NCBI GenBank assembly: GCA_947471745.1 | Contig: CANJKZ010001023.1 | Span: forward strand, 1,315,001 to 1,379,000 | Source of the DNA: Closterium sp. Naga37s-1 | Lineage: Eukaryota > Streptophyta > Zygnematophyceae > Desmidiales > Closteriaceae | DNA: 64,000 nt | Direction of reading: 5' to 3' | In this document: positions 31,640 through 41,452 of the stretch, one piece after another | How positions within the stretch are numbered: the stretch's first letter is position 1 | Layout of the letters: the number at the start of each line of letters is the position of its first letter | Position numbers and translations under genes: made by a program | The notes under the pieces: generated by a model | What the model was told of the DNA's origin: nothing | Seen by the model: the letters and a program-made list of their open reading frames with translations, nothing else | Databases searched by the model: none

Positions 31640-32360
31640 GATGGATTCTCGAGAGTAGCACTGCGAGCGATGATGAGGATGAGATGATTTGGGTGAATTT
31701 TCGAAAACTGAGAGAAGAAACTCCGTCGGGTGATGGTGAATGGTGGAGCGGAGGCAGTTAAAGTACTAACGATAAACTTCGAGGTGAGGGTGGAGGACGG
31801 AGAGCGTTAGCTGATCGTTACCCATAATGGTACCACTTTCAGCTGCTCGCGGGTTGCATGGCGCCCCCGCACAACACGCAACATGCCGCACAACTTGGTG
31901 TGTACGATATCAGTGAGGCTAATACCACCGCGTGCTGCGCTGGGCTCCGATTCGGAGTTAGACGGCAGCGCGGCAATAATGGCTGACGGTCCATTAACGA
32001 GCCTCGCTAGCTTCGTGAATTTCGAAAGCTGTGACTAAAACGACTCGTCTGGAATAACAAACTGGAAGAGTGAGGGTCCGGTGGGGGGAGAACAGTTTGT
32101 CGTCTGTACTGAAGCGGCAGAAACCTAGATCTCTCATTCCTGGGGCTCGCAGTTATTGCTCGATCATGGCGCCGCACAAAGCGCAAGGGAGTTAGCGAGG
32201 GGATGGGATGGACATGCTTGGGCAGACGCAGATACGCACGGTGTGGACTGGGTTGGGTTGGGTCACGCTGGTTTGGGTTGGGTTGAGAGCTCTCAGTGCG
32301 AGAGAGCTCCAAGGCTGGCGGCTGTGCGGCAATAATGTTCTCTGGTGGAAATATTATTGA
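31640..32360 (-). promoter_or_regulatory. Conserved upstream region of peptide gene 1
   Basis: Short blocks here recur in the same order upstream of copies 2 and 3: gggtgatggtgaatgg with nearby taaagtacta (31721-31770), ataatggtaccactttcagc (31825), the palindromic ctccgattcggag (31946) followed by ttagacggcagcgcggcaat, and cagttattgctcgatcatgg (32150). Conservation over about 700 bp beyond the coding region could be promoter constraint or simply recent duplication. A G-rich ggttgggttggg stretch lies at 32245-32285. Confidence 0.45.
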
Positions 32361-32439
32361 GGCTGTGGAAAGAAACATGTAATAATACTTTCTATATAAC
32401 TGTATCAGACTACCATACCATTTACTTTGTCATGTAGAA

Positions 32440-32550
32440 AAAAAAACAGAGTATGTCCGCCCCCAAAAAAATGGATGTCAAGCCAACCGGCCTATCCATA
32501 AGGGTGCATGCAGTGCAAGGAGATTCTTGGAATTCACTTAGAAGTAGTAA
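32440..32550 (-). repeat. Conserved block downstream of the phytocyanin fragment, unit 1
   Basis: This stretch (core gggtgcatgcagtgcaagga, 32500-32519) recurs at 55290-55400 and 59030-59145, each time between the peptide gene and the phytocyanin fragment. On the minus strand it can be read as part of an exon (LHAPLW in units 2 and 3), but the frame is not kept in unit 1, so I treat it as a repeated block, perhaps an old terminal exon or UTR. Confidence 0.6.
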
Positions 32551-32629
32551 CAATTTGCTCTTGGGTGCTTCTGGTATACTGCCTCTAGCTAACGGGAATA
32601 TCAATCTTGAAGCATCGCTGACAGTCCTT

Positions 32630-32812
32630 GCCCACATTGCTCCCAAACGGGAATAGCAGTCTTGCCGGCATGGGCGGGCTTGACTTGGAAGAGCCGCATA
32701 CCGAACTGCGAGGCAGATGTGAGCGGCATGGCGCTGAAGAAGGAGCAGGCCTTGGAGGCAAATATGTTCTTGAAGCGCTGCACGTCGTGCGTCTCGGTGA
32801 ACCACTGGACGA
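32630..32812 (-). pseudogene. Phytocyanin exon fragment, unit 1
   Basis: After an acceptor (cccccacttccag, exon from 32812) the frame reads VVQWFTETHDVQRFKNIFAS, then KACSFFSAM and FGMRLFQVKPAHAGK. It aligns with the last exon of the phytocyanin gene at 11992-12533, including the same intron position and phase. A few extra bases near 32665 shift the frame just before the GSNVGKDC strand, so the copper-fold core is broken. No upstream exon with VGG was found next to it. It looks like a decayed partial duplicate. Confidence 0.72.
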
Positions 32813-32999
32813 CTGGAAGTGGGGGAAGAGGAAAAAGGAAGGCAGGGGGGGTGAGTGGTAAATCTAGGGAAACCGGACTTGAGGTGTCTCAAAACCTGAA
32901 GAACACTGCTGGGAGAGGGTAGAACACTGCAGGGAGAGGGTACAGGGAATGAGCCAGAAGAGACATGTGGGGATGGAGGGGAAAAGGGGGGAAGGTGAT

Positions 33000-33082
33000 G
33001 GGGGGTTGGAGGTGAAGAAGGAGCAGATTTAGAAGGCGAGGAAGTTGCGGAAGCGTTGCACGTCATGCGTCCCGGCGAATCG
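33000..33082 (-). pseudogene. Second, shorter phytocyanin exon fragment
   Basis: After acceptor ggccttccag the frame reads RFAGTHDVQRFRNFLAF and meets a TAA, then ICSFFTS. It is a tandem, more decayed copy of the fragment at 32630-32812. Confidence 0.6.
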
Positions 33083-33189
33083 CTGGAAGGCCGCAAAAAG
33101 GGAAACAGAGGAAGAGTGGGCAGAGGAAACATGACTTGAAACGCTTCAAAACCTGAAGGATATTGGGAGTGAGCCATATGAGGCAGGAG

Positions 33190-33410
33190 AACTTCAATAA
33201 ACATCTGGGTTTGGGGGAAAGAGGGGGGGTGGGCAGGGGTGTATAGGAACGAGGGAAGGTAGGGGTGTATAGGAACGAGGGAGGGAAGGGGTGTATAGGA
33301 ACGAGAGAGGGAGGGGGTGTATAGGAACGAGAGAGGGAGGGGGTGTATAGGAACGAGAGAGGGAGGGTGTCAGTGGGAACGAGGGAGGGGGAGAGGACGT
33401 ATAGTCTGGT
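33190..33410 (+). repeat. GA-rich tandem repeat
   Basis: About seven copies of a unit near 26-28 bp containing ggtgtataggaacgagggag. The long frames crossing it are repeats, not genes. From 33411 to 33745 I see only pyrimidine-rich DNA without a gene. Confidence 0.85.
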
Positions 33411-33749
33411 TAACACCCACAGTCCAGTGCGTGGTTTCCCTGCCCACGCCCTTGGTTCAGCCTAAGCGCACCCTACCAGCCTCCCATTCAACCCACCCAA
33501 CCCTCTCAACCCCTCCATCCCACCCACCCATCTCACTCAACCGACAATGTCCCCTGGCTTGACAGCAAGGGGAGTGGTTCCCCCGCCCCAGTGGACCCCG
33601 ATTCACCACCAGTGGCCCTGGTTCTCCAGCCTCCCGTTCGTCTCATCCCACCCCACTCACACTTTCTCCACCGTACTACACCCACCCTCTGACCACTCAA
33701 CCATCCATCACTCACCGAGAATGTCCCCTTGCTTCACAGCAGGAGCCAT

Positions 33750-34180
33750 CCACAGGTTGACTCCCAATGGCTCACTCAGTTGCCCTGCAGGAGCCAGATC
33801 CTCACTGGCAGCGGCTGTTGGGAATGTGGAGAGGCGAGGACGGATGCAGGGGTGCAGAGCGGTGAATGGGTCTTCCAAAAGGTTGACTCCCCCGCTCCAA
33901 TGGTTCACTGGGTTGCCTTGCAGGTGCAAGGCAAATCATAACTGGCAACAGCTGTTGGGAACATGGAGAGGCAAGGCCGGATGCAGGGGTGCAGAGCGGT
34001 GAATGGGGCTTCCACAAGGTTGACTCCCCCGCTCCAGTGGCTCACTGGGTTGCCCTGCAGAAACCCAACCATCACTGAAAGGGGCTGCTTGGGGTGTGGA
34101 AGGGCAAGGACGGACGCAGGGATGCAAAGGGGTGGCAAGAGATTCCACAGGGTGAATTACCCCCTTCCAGTGGCTCACTA
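33750..34180 (+). repeat. Roughly 118-130-bp tandem repeat, unit 1
   Basis: Three to four diverged copies contain ggttgccctgcaggaaccca, actggcagcggctg and ggacgcagggatgcaaaggg-like parts. The same array recurs at 55790-56110, after the phytocyanin fragment of unit 2, which ties the two units together. Confidence 0.8.
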
Positions 34181-34365
34181 GCAGGGGCTGTGGGGGAGGG
34201 AAGAGAGGGTGTGAGGGCAAGTACGGCATGAGAGGGATGTATTGGGGAAAGAACATGCATGAGAAGTGCGTCAAGCAAGGAGCGTGCGCCTGACGCGGGT
34301 GCAAGTGGAAGTTGTGGAATCACAACAGCTCCCACCAGCTCCCACCTGCTCTCACAATCACAACA

Positions 34366-35110
34366 GTTGTGGCGTGTGTGGTGAGTGCCTGGCGTGTGTG
34401 GTGAGTGCCTAGCGTGTGTGGTGAGTGCCTGGCGTGTGTGGTGAGTGCCTGGTGTGTGTGGTGAGTGCCTGGTGTGTGTGGTGAGTGCCTGGTGTGTGTG
34501 GTGAGTGCCTGGCGTGTGTGGTGAGTGCCTGGTGTGTGTGGTGAGTGCCTGGCGTGTGTGGTGAGTGCCTGGTGTGTGTGGTGAGTGCCTGATGTGTGTG
34601 GTGAGTGCCTGGTGTGTGTGGTGAGTGCCTGGTGTGTGTGGTGAGTGCCTGGTGTGTGTGGTGAGTGCCTGGCGTGTGTGGTGAGTGCCTGGTGTGTGTG
34701 GTGAGTGCCTGATGTGTGTGGTGAGTGCCTGGTGTGTGTGGTGAGTGCCTGGTGTGTGTGGTGAGTGCCTGGTGTGTGTGGTGAGTGCCTGGTGTGTGTG
34801 GTGAGTGCCTGGCGTGTGTGGGGAGTGCCTGGTGTGTGTGGTGAGTGCCTGGTGTGTGTGGTGAGTGCCTGGTGTGTGTGGTGAGTGCCTGGTGTGTGTG
34901 GTGAGTGCCTGGTGTGTGTGGTGAGTGCCTGATGTGTGTGGTGAGTGCCTGGTGTGTGTGGTGAGTGCCTGGTGTGTGTGGTGAGTGCCTGGTGTGTGTG
35001 GTGAGTGCCTGGTGTGTGTGGTGAGTGCCTGGTGTGTGTGGTGAGTGCCTGGTGTGTGTGGTGAGTGCCTGGTGTGTGTGGTGAGTGCCTGTGTGTGGTG
35101 AGTGCCTGAT
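34366..35110 (+). repeat. 20-bp minisatellite (about 37 copies), unit 1
   Basis: The unit gtgtgtggtgagtgcctggt repeats with few variants (ggc, gat for ggt). A shorter array of the same unit is at 56867-57050 and two copies are at 36105-36140. The His/Thr-rich open frame on the minus strand is a consequence of a 20-bp repeat. Confidence 0.95.
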
Positions 35111-36662
35111 GTGTGTCACCAAGTTTCAGAACAGCAAGTTTCTTTTCATAACCCCATACGAACTTTCAACGCCTTCACCAAAAGCACGGTAGCAGCAGAA
35201 GCAGAAGCAGCAGAAGCAGCAGCAGCAGAAGCAGAAGCAACAGCAGCAGCAGCAGCAGAAGCAGAAGCAACAACTTTAGTGGCTGTAGCGGCGGCGATGT
35301 CAGCAGCACCAATAGTGACAGTGGCAGTGGCATTGGCAGCAGGGGCAGCGGCAGCAGAAGCAGGGGCTTGGAGGTGGCTGTTGGCATGGGTCGCCTGGAG
35401 GAGGAAAGGGGTGAGCTGCTGCAATCGTGGAACGCTCTGAAGCGACAGAGGGGTGGAGGAATAGGGGAAGGGAGGATCAGGAAAAGGTTGAAGGCATTTT
35501 CAGAATTCACAAGGGGGTGGGCCGCTGCAATAGTTGAACCTTGTGAAGCGACAGAGGGGTGGGAGAATTGAGGAGGGGAAGATCAGGATAAGGCTGAAGG
35601 CGCTTTTATAGTTCCCTCTCAAAGGAGTGAGCTGCTGCAATATGGAGGGACGACGATATACAGTGGACGGTTTCTCCCCTTCTTTTCACCTTTCCTCCTC
35701 ACCTCCTCCTTACTTTCCTCCATCTACACTTCCCACTCCCCTTCTCACTTCCTCCTTGCGGCAACTTTATCACACTTCCCGCCCCAGCGCTTCAACTCAT
35801 CTCACTCAAACCTAATCCCTCTTTGACACCTCTCAACACCATCCACCCTCCTCCCAGTAGCCCCACGACATCCGACTTGACTCACTGCAACCTGTTACCC
35901 TTCTTCCCCTTTCTTCCCTCTCCCCCAACCTTTCCTCTCTGCCATCCCTACACCAATCTCAGTGCTCTCTTTTAGTGCAGTCTCCCCACTACCCCCACTA
36001 CCTCCCACTACCCTCCACTACCCCACCTCCCGCTTCATTACCGGTACCTCCACTAGTATTATCAACAATCAGAAAAAGGGGAACATACAACAGCCTGGTG
36101 CGTGTGGTGAATGCCTGATGTGTGTGGTGAGTGCCTGATGTGTGTCACCTTAAGTTTCAGAACAGCAAGTTTCTTTTCATAACCCCATGCGACCTTTCAA
36201 AGCCTTCAGCAAATGCATGGTAGCAGCAGGTATATCCCAGCGATTACATGATAACCAAAGCAGCAACCAGATCCACTATCAACCCTGCACAGCACACCTA
36301 AGCCTTTCACCCACACACACACCACCTAACCCCTCCACCCCCCCCACACACAATCACACACACATACCTCTCCCAGCAGCATCACTAAGACGAAAGTATT
36401 AAGTAACCGATTCTGCAAACCGTGCCACTTGCAAGCCACATCAGCAGCAGCAGCAGGCAGAAGCACCGACAGCAGTGGAGGCAACAGCAGCAGCAGAAGC
36501 AGCGTATGGAGTGCCTTGCCTGCCGCTGCAAAACCCCACTGCACCGTGCAGAACCCCACTGCACCGAGCTGCTACCAGCAGCAGCAGGCACCATACCAGC
36601 TGCGCTGCCCAGCCGCTGCCCAACTCCTCTCCGCCGTGCCTCTCACCCCTCCCATCTCCCCC
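35111..36662. other. Partial unit duplicate and simple repeats, no gene
   Basis: The stretch tttcagaacagcaagtttct occurs at about 35122 and again at about 36154, so the downstream flank of the peptide gene is present twice. In between are a (gcagaa)n/(gcagca)n array (35190-35275), two to three copies of a roughly 118-bp repeat with gtgaagcgacagaggggtgg (35400-35640), and pyrimidine-rich DNA to 36060. From 36400 to 36662 the sequence is the 3' flank of peptide gene 2, with further gca repeats. Confidence 0.7.
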
Positions 36663-37097
36663 TTAGATCATGGTTTTCGCGGTCTTGACGAACGAGCCAG
36701 CGCCCACCTGCAGGGCACCCTTGGCGCCCTTGCCGCTGCGGAACGCGTTGACTGCAGCCGTGAGCGCCTCCTTGCCGCCCTTCTTCACCACATTCTTCAC
36801 CAACCCTCCCGCCTTCTGCCCCGCCTCGCTCTTCGCCGCCTGATTCACCGCGTTCTTGAACTTCTTCCAGCTCAGCAGCACCCGCACCGCCTCGTCCAGC
36901 CCGTCCTCCGTCATCTCCCCCACCTCCTCCTCCTCGCCGCCCTGCTGGTCCAGCAGCTTGCGGCCCCAACTCGCCGCGTCCACGCCTGCGCTTCCAGCAG
37001 TAGCGACGCCGCCCCGCATTGGCGCGGACGCGGCATAGAGTGCGGGGAGAGAGACGAGGACCAAGGCGAGGATGAACACGGTGCGAAGAGTGGCCAT
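36663..37097 (-). CDS. Small secreted Cys-free cationic peptide, copy 2
   Basis: The 144-residue frame has a signal peptide (MATLRTVFILALVLVSLPAL), GRK at residues 45-47, acidic EEEE at about 55-58 and the same cationic tail as copy 1 (AAKSEAGQKAGGLVKNVVKK, then SFVKTAKTMI at the end). Most differences from copy 1 fall in the spacer at residues 24-65, while the tail changes little, mainly by conservative swaps (Y to F, I to M). That pattern suggests selection on the tail, although recent duplication would also explain it. It has no cysteine, no intron and no recognised domain. Confidence 0.72.
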   Translation of the reverse strand: MATLRTVFILALVLVSLPALYAASAPMRGGVATAGSAGVDAASWGRKLLDQQGGEEEEVGEMTEDGLDEAVRVLLSWKKFKNAVNQAAKSEAGQKAGGLVKNVVKKGGKEALTAAVNAFRSGKGAKGALQVGAGSFVKTAKTMI

Positions 37098-37109
37098 GGT
37101 GACGAGCGA

Positions 37110-37690
37110 GTTCAGAGTGCGTCGGAGCGTCGGAGCGTCGGATTTCGAAAGTAGCGCTGACGATGGCCCGAGCGAAAATTAGGGATCAGATTTCGGTGAT
37201 TTTCGAGCACCGGGAGAAGAGATTTAGTCAAGTGATGGTGAATGCAGGAACGGAGACAGTTTAAGTACTACGGAGAGACGAGGAGGCGCGGTTGGTGGAG
37301 GGAGAGCGTCGGTCGCCACCATAATGGTACCGCTTTCAGCCACTCCGTGAGTACGTTCTCAGTGATGCTAATACCACCGCGTGTTGCGCAGGACTCCGAT
37401 TCGGAGTTAGACGGCAGCGCGGCAATAATGGCTGGCGGCGGCCCATTTCGAACTTCGCCAGATAGCCAGCTCGGTGAATTTCGAGAGCTGTGATTGGCGG
37501 GACTCATCTCCAATGACGAACCTGGAAGAGTGAGGGTCCGGCGGGTGGGGGGGGAGAGCAGTCCGCCGTCTGAATCGCAGCAGCAATGACCAAGACACCT
37601 CATTCCAGCAGCTCACTCAGCTCGCAGTTATTGCTCCTATGATTGCTCCGCACAACGCGCGACGAGTTCGTGAGGGGTTGGACACAATAG
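37110..37690 (-). promoter_or_regulatory. Conserved upstream region of peptide gene 2
   Basis: It carries the same ordered blocks as copy 1: gtgatggtgaatgcagg with ttaagtacta (37231-37270), ataatggtaccgctttcagc (37321), ctccgattcggag with ttagacggcagcgcggcaat (37395) and a cagttattgctcctatgatt block (37623). No clear TATA box is assigned. Confidence 0.45.
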
Positions 37691-37699
37691 TTTTGAGGC

Positions 37700-38045
37700 C
37701 ACGCGCTGGTACGCACGATGAGGATTGGTTGGGATGGTTTCGGATTGGGATGGGTTGAGTTTCGATTGGGTTGGGATGGTTTCGATTGGGATGGGTTGAG
37801 TTTCGATTGGTTGGGATGGTTTCGATTGTGATGGGTTGAGTTTCGATTGGGTTGGGATGGTTTCGATTGTGATGGGTTGAGTTTCGATTGGGTTGGGATG
37901 GTTTCGATTGGGATGGGTTGAGTTTCAATTGGGTTGGGATGGTTTCGATTGGGTTGGGTTGAGTTTCGATTGGGTTGGGATGGTTTCGATTGGGATGGGT
38001 TGAGTTTCGATTGTGTTGGGCTGGATGAGGGTAGGGTGGTTTTCC
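37700..38045 (+). repeat. G-rich tandem repeat of about 41 bp
   Basis: Seven to eight copies of a unit containing ttgggatggtttcgattggg and atgggttgagtttcgatt. Units 1 and 3 have only a short ggttgggttggg stretch at the matching place (32245 and 58820), so the array expanded in unit 2. It has runs of GGG able to form quadruplexes. Confidence 0.85.
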
Positions 38046-38103
38046 TGTTGCTAGGTGCAAGTGATCAACGCTCGTCCGGCAATAACGGCAACTGGTGAGG
38101 ATC

Positions 38104-38445
38104 TGTTACGAGTGCAATTGAGTGAACGAACTAGAATTGCACTATCGAAGCAAGAGTACAATGAGCGAAGGCATGAGCGAAGAATATATAGCGAAACTAC
38201 AGTGGTAACGGTAATGGACTGTGGTTGTCGCGCGACGGGCCTGGGACTGAGGTTGGGAAAAGTGTCGAAGCGGAGGCCCGGAGCGCGGGTTACCCGCCGA
38301 GCCGTGAGGTCGGGGTGCGACGCGCGAAGGTGGCGGGCAGATTGTCGATGCGAGGGTTGCGAGTGGTAACGGTGCTGACTGTGGTGCTACAGTGATGTAC
38401 GCGTTGAGCAGGGATGCGAAGTAAGGAAAAGGAATTTTCCTTACA
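38104..38445 (-). repeat. 3' LTR of G1b (342 bp)
   Basis: Nearly identical to 54882-55223. It is bounded by ggatc on the left and the polypurine tract (ctacccccccccccctttaa on the plus strand) on the right. Confidence 0.95.
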
Positions 38446-38474
38446 CTACCCCCCCCCCTTTAAGGAGGTCTTCC

Positions 38475-39812
38475 TTACGAGAGTGCGTGTACATCCCTGA
38501 AATTTCGGCTGCGCAGATACTCGGTGAGGACGGGGTGGTTTTCGATTCTGTCCAGGGGAACCCAATTGTCTTCGGTGGGTGTACGGTCCTTCCAGCGGAG
38601 TAAGAACTCGATCCTTCGGGCTCCTCGAGGGTCGCGAACTCTGTGACTCAGGATTTTTTTGGGGGTGATGATTGGTTCAGTTGGTGGTCTTGTCATGCTG
38701 GTTGGGCGATTGCGTGGCAGTTGGCTCGTGGACGGGACGTAAGGGCGAAGTAGGCTGATGTGGAATGAGGGGCTGACGTACCAGTCAGCAGGGAGGAGGA
38801 GGTGGGCGGTGACGGGTGTAAGCATGTGGCTTATGCGAAATGGCCCGCAGTATCGGGGGCGGAGTTTCGGAGTGATGGGCAGTCGGAGGTTCTGAGTGTC
38901 GAGCAAAACTAAGTCGTCGGGCTGGTAAGTGACAGGTCTGCGGTGGCGGTCGGCGTTGCGTTTAGCGATGATGTTAGCTTTTTTAATTGCGTCTGCTGCC
39001 CTGGTCCGTGCTGCTTGCAAGATTTCGGCGAACTGTTGCGCGCGTGGAACCGGGTTGTCGGGATTCGGGGTCATGGGTACTGTTGGGTCTTGTCCGTAAT
39101 TCAGGTAAAACGGTGACTGTTGGGTCGTGGCGGATGGGGCGTTGTTGTATGCGAATTCGATGAGTGGCTGTTGCTGTTCCCACGTGTTTGGGTCGTCGCA
39201 CGTGGCCCGGATGAGCTGTTCCATGGTCTGATTTGTCCGTTCTGTCTGTCCGTCTGTTTCGGGGTGGTACGATGAACTAAACTGTAGTCGCGTGCCGAAC
39301 TGCTGCCACAGGTTCCGCCAGAAATTGCTGGTGAATTTCGTGTCTCTGTCGCTGATGATTGATGCTGGTATCCCGTGCGGTCGAACGACGGTAGAGATGA
39401 AGAGGCGGGCTGTTTCTTCGGCTGTGATTGATTTTTTGCAGGCTGCGAAGTGTGCCATTTTCGTCAGTCGATCGACGACGACCAGGATCGCGTCATTTCC
39501 ACTCGCTCCGGCCGGTAACCCCGTGACGAAGTCCATCGTCACCTGCTGCCAAGCACACTCTGGAGGTGGGATTGGCTGCAACTGTCCCGCCGGCCGCTTC
39601 CGTGTTGACTTCATGATCTGGCAAGTGGGACACGATGCCACGTGTCGCTGCACGCCGGTCAACATTTCGGGCCAGTAATAATACCGCTGCAGCTGCTGCC
39701 GTGTTTTTTCTACTCCGAAATGCCCCGAAGTAACTCCGTCGTGTGCCTCCTGTAACAGTAATTCCCGTAGCAGTGTATACCCAGATACCCAAATGCGGTC
39801 AGTCCCGGTTTT
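38475..39812 (-). CDS. G1b integrase with chromodomain
   Basis: The frame encodes the H2C2 zinc site (HFGVEKTRQQLQRYYYWP, CPTCQIMK), the catalytic core with D (MDFVTGLP), D (SDRDTKFTS) and E (TDGQTERTNQ), a C-terminal DNA-binding domain (YQPDDLVLLD, KLRPRYCGPFRISHML), and a terminal chromodomain (ILSHRVRDPRG, FLLRWKDRTPTEDNWVP). Chromodomains guide insertion toward marked chromatin in chromoviruses. The domain set is complete and free of stops; the upstream side is interrupted by Copia A2 at 39813, and the first 34 residues of the longer open frame come from the Copia LTR. Confidence 0.92.
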   Translation of the reverse strand, partial: KTGTDRIWVSGYTLLRELLLQEAHDGVTSGHFGVEKTRQQLQRYYYWPEMLTGVQRHVASCPTCQIMKSTRKRPAGQLQPIPPPECAWQQVTMDFVTGLPAGASGNDAILVVVDRLTKMAHFAACKKSITAEETARLFISTVVRPHGIPASIISDRDTKFTSNFWRNLWQQFGTRLQFSSSYHPETDGQTERTNQTMEQLIRATCDDPNTWEQQQPLIEFAYNNAPSATTQQSPFYLNYGQDPTVPMTPNPDNPVPRAQQFAEILQAARTRAADAIKKANIIAKRNADRHRRPVTYQPDDLVLLDTQNLRLPITPKLRPRYCGPFRISHMLTPVTAHLLLPADWYVSPSFHISLLRPYVPSTSQLPRNRPTSMTRPPTEPIITPKKILSHRVRDPRGARRIEFLLRWKDRTPTEDNWVPLDRIENHPVLTEYLRSRNFRDVHALS

Positions 39813-39941
39813 TGTCAGAACATTATAGCTCATGCATATTGTGTAGGCTATAGTGGGGTAGCCCATAAGGGGTACAACCCAATTAGGGTTAGCACTTGTA
39901 CCCAATTCATTCATAGTTCATTCATTCCTTGTTTCTTCTCA
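39813..39941 (+). repeat. 5' LTR of Copia A2 (129 bp)
   Basis: Matches 47102-47230 throughout by eye. TG...CA ends. Confidence 0.95.
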
Positions 39942-39960
39942 TGGTATCGAGCAGGTTCCC
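39942..39960 (+). promoter_or_regulatory. Primer-binding site of Copia A2
   Basis: TGGTATCGAGCAGGTTCCC follows the LTR, an initiator-methionine tRNA site with a small deviation. Confidence 0.8.
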
Positions 39961-40019
39961 TAGTGGGAACGCTTCCTAGGGCCCACCACGAAAATTTTTT
40001 TTCCTGCCCGGAGCGCGCT

Positions 40020-40520
40020 TCGCTCCCACAGTCGCGCCCTCTCACGGCCCCTCGCGTCGCCCTTAGCGGCCCCTTACGGCCCCTCGCGCCGTCCCTTACG
40101 GCCCCTAGTGCGGCCCCTTACGGCCCCTAGCGCGGCCCGTCGGCCCCTTACGGCCCCTTACGGCCCCTCGCGCGGCTCCTTACGGCCCCTTACGGCCCCT
40201 TACTGCCCCTCGCGCGGCCCCTTACGGCCCCTCACGCGGCCCCTTATGGCCCCTCGCGCCGCCCGTCGGCCCCTTACGGCCCCTTACGGCCCCTCGTGCG
40301 GCCCCTTACGGCCCCTTACGGCCCCTCGCGCCGCCCGTCGGCCCCTCGCACCGCCCTCAGCGGCCCCTTACGGCCCCCCTACGGCCCGTCGCCGCCCTCC
40401 GCGGCCCCTCGCGCCGCCCCTTCACGGCCCGTCGCCGCCCTCCGCGGCCCCTCGCGCCGCCCCTTCACGGCCCGTCGCCGCCCTCCGCGGCTCCTCGTGA
40501 CGCGGCCCCTCGCACCGCCC
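40020..40520 (+). repeat. GC-rich leader repeat of Copia A2
   Basis: Irregular tandem copies of ggccccttacggcccct and ggcccctcgcgc fill the leader upstream of Gag. The unit differs from that of A1 (ggccccgtcgccgcccct), although the position and base composition match. From 40520 to 40950 the leader continues as gccgagccgcc-type low-complexity DNA. Confidence 0.85.
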
Positions 40521-40954
40521 TCTCCGGCCCACTGTCGCCGCCCCTACCGCAGCGGCCGCCGCCGTCCCTGCAGCAGCAGCCGCAGCCGTCGCCAGCAGCA
40601 GCCGCCACCACCTCCCTCGGGGCCGCGGCTGCTGCCGCAGCTGACTGCACCCGCCGACGCCGCTCCACTCGGCCCCGCCGCCGCTCCCCACGCGGCCTCG
40701 CCGCACCACCTGAGCCGCCCGGGCCTGCCGAGCCGCCGTACCGCCCGAGCCGCCGTACCGCCCGAGCCGCCCGAGCCGCCGTGTCGCCGAGCCGCGCTTG
40801 CTGCCGAGCCGCCGTACAGCCGAGCCGCCCGAGCCGCCGAGTTGCCGAGCCGCCGAGCAGCTGAGCCACCCGAGTCGCCCTGTCCGGTAAGTGCAGCGCC
40901 TCTGTCCCTGCACTGCCCTCACCCTACTGTTAGCGCTGCTAGTCTACTGCTGTC

Positions 40955-41452
40955 ATGGCTACCCCTAGTGTCCTCGCCTTTGACGCTGAGGGTCGGGCCA
41001 TTGACTTTGACGTCTGGGTAGATGACCTGCAGATTTTCCTACAGTGCGATAGGGCAGACGGTCTCTCCCTCTTTGACCTCACCTCTGGTGCCTCTCCTGC
41101 CCCTGCTGCTGATGCCGACGCCACTGTTCGCTCCCAGTGGGCCACTCGCGATGCTGCTGCACGTCTTGCTGTGCGTCGCCACCTGCCTACCTCTGAGCGT
41201 GCGCACTTTAGCCAGTACAAGAGTGCTCACACCTTGTACGACGCTGTAGTTGCGCGCTACTCCTCCCCTGCCACTGCTGCACTGAGCCGCCTCATGCTAC
41301 CGTACCTCTTCCCTGACCTTGCTGCCTTTCCCACAGTCGCTGACCTCATTACGCACCTCCGCACTAGTGACACTCGCTACCGCGCTGCGCTTCCTGCTGA
41401 GTTCTGCGCCAAGAACCCCCCCCCCCCATGTACATCACCCTCTACTACATAG
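40955..41452 (+). CDS. Copia A2 Gag N-terminus
   Basis: The frame starts MATPSVLAFDAEGRAIDFDV and has the Copia Gag pattern of a WVDDLQIFLQC-like first helix and a following SQWATRDAAARLAVRRHLP. It reaches a run of about eleven C at 41417-41427, after which it reads PPPPCTSPSTT and stops, while the neighbouring frame (MYITLYYIVTRLPDSLRVVR) continues as Gag. A one-base change in the C run would join them. It may be a real mutation, slippage, or a base-calling error. Confidence 0.85.
   Translation: MATPSVLAFDAEGRAIDFDVWVDDLQIFLQCDRADGLSLFDLTSGASPAPAADADATVRSQWATRDAAARLAVRRHLPTSERAHFSQYKSAHTLYDAVVARYSSPATAALSRLMLPYLFPDLAAFPTVADLITHLRTSDTRYRAALPAEFCAKNPPPPCTSPSTT

Noticed and set aside
32422..33204. 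260-residue ORF spanning unit 1 host DNA
   Set aside because: It crosses a phytocyanin fragment in the wrong frame and low-complexity pyrimidine DNA; no conserved domain.
34366..35110. CRISPR-like array of regular repeats
   Set aside because: Units of 20 bp are directly adjacent with no unique spacers, and the DNA is eukaryotic; it is a minisatellite.
34409..35122. 237-residue His/Thr-rich ORF on the minus strand
   Set aside because: It exists only because a 20-bp unit without stops repeats every 60 nt; no start context or conservation.
37617..38060. 147-residue Asn/Pro/Thr-rich ORF on the minus strand
   Set aside because: It is the antisense of the 41-bp G-rich repeat.
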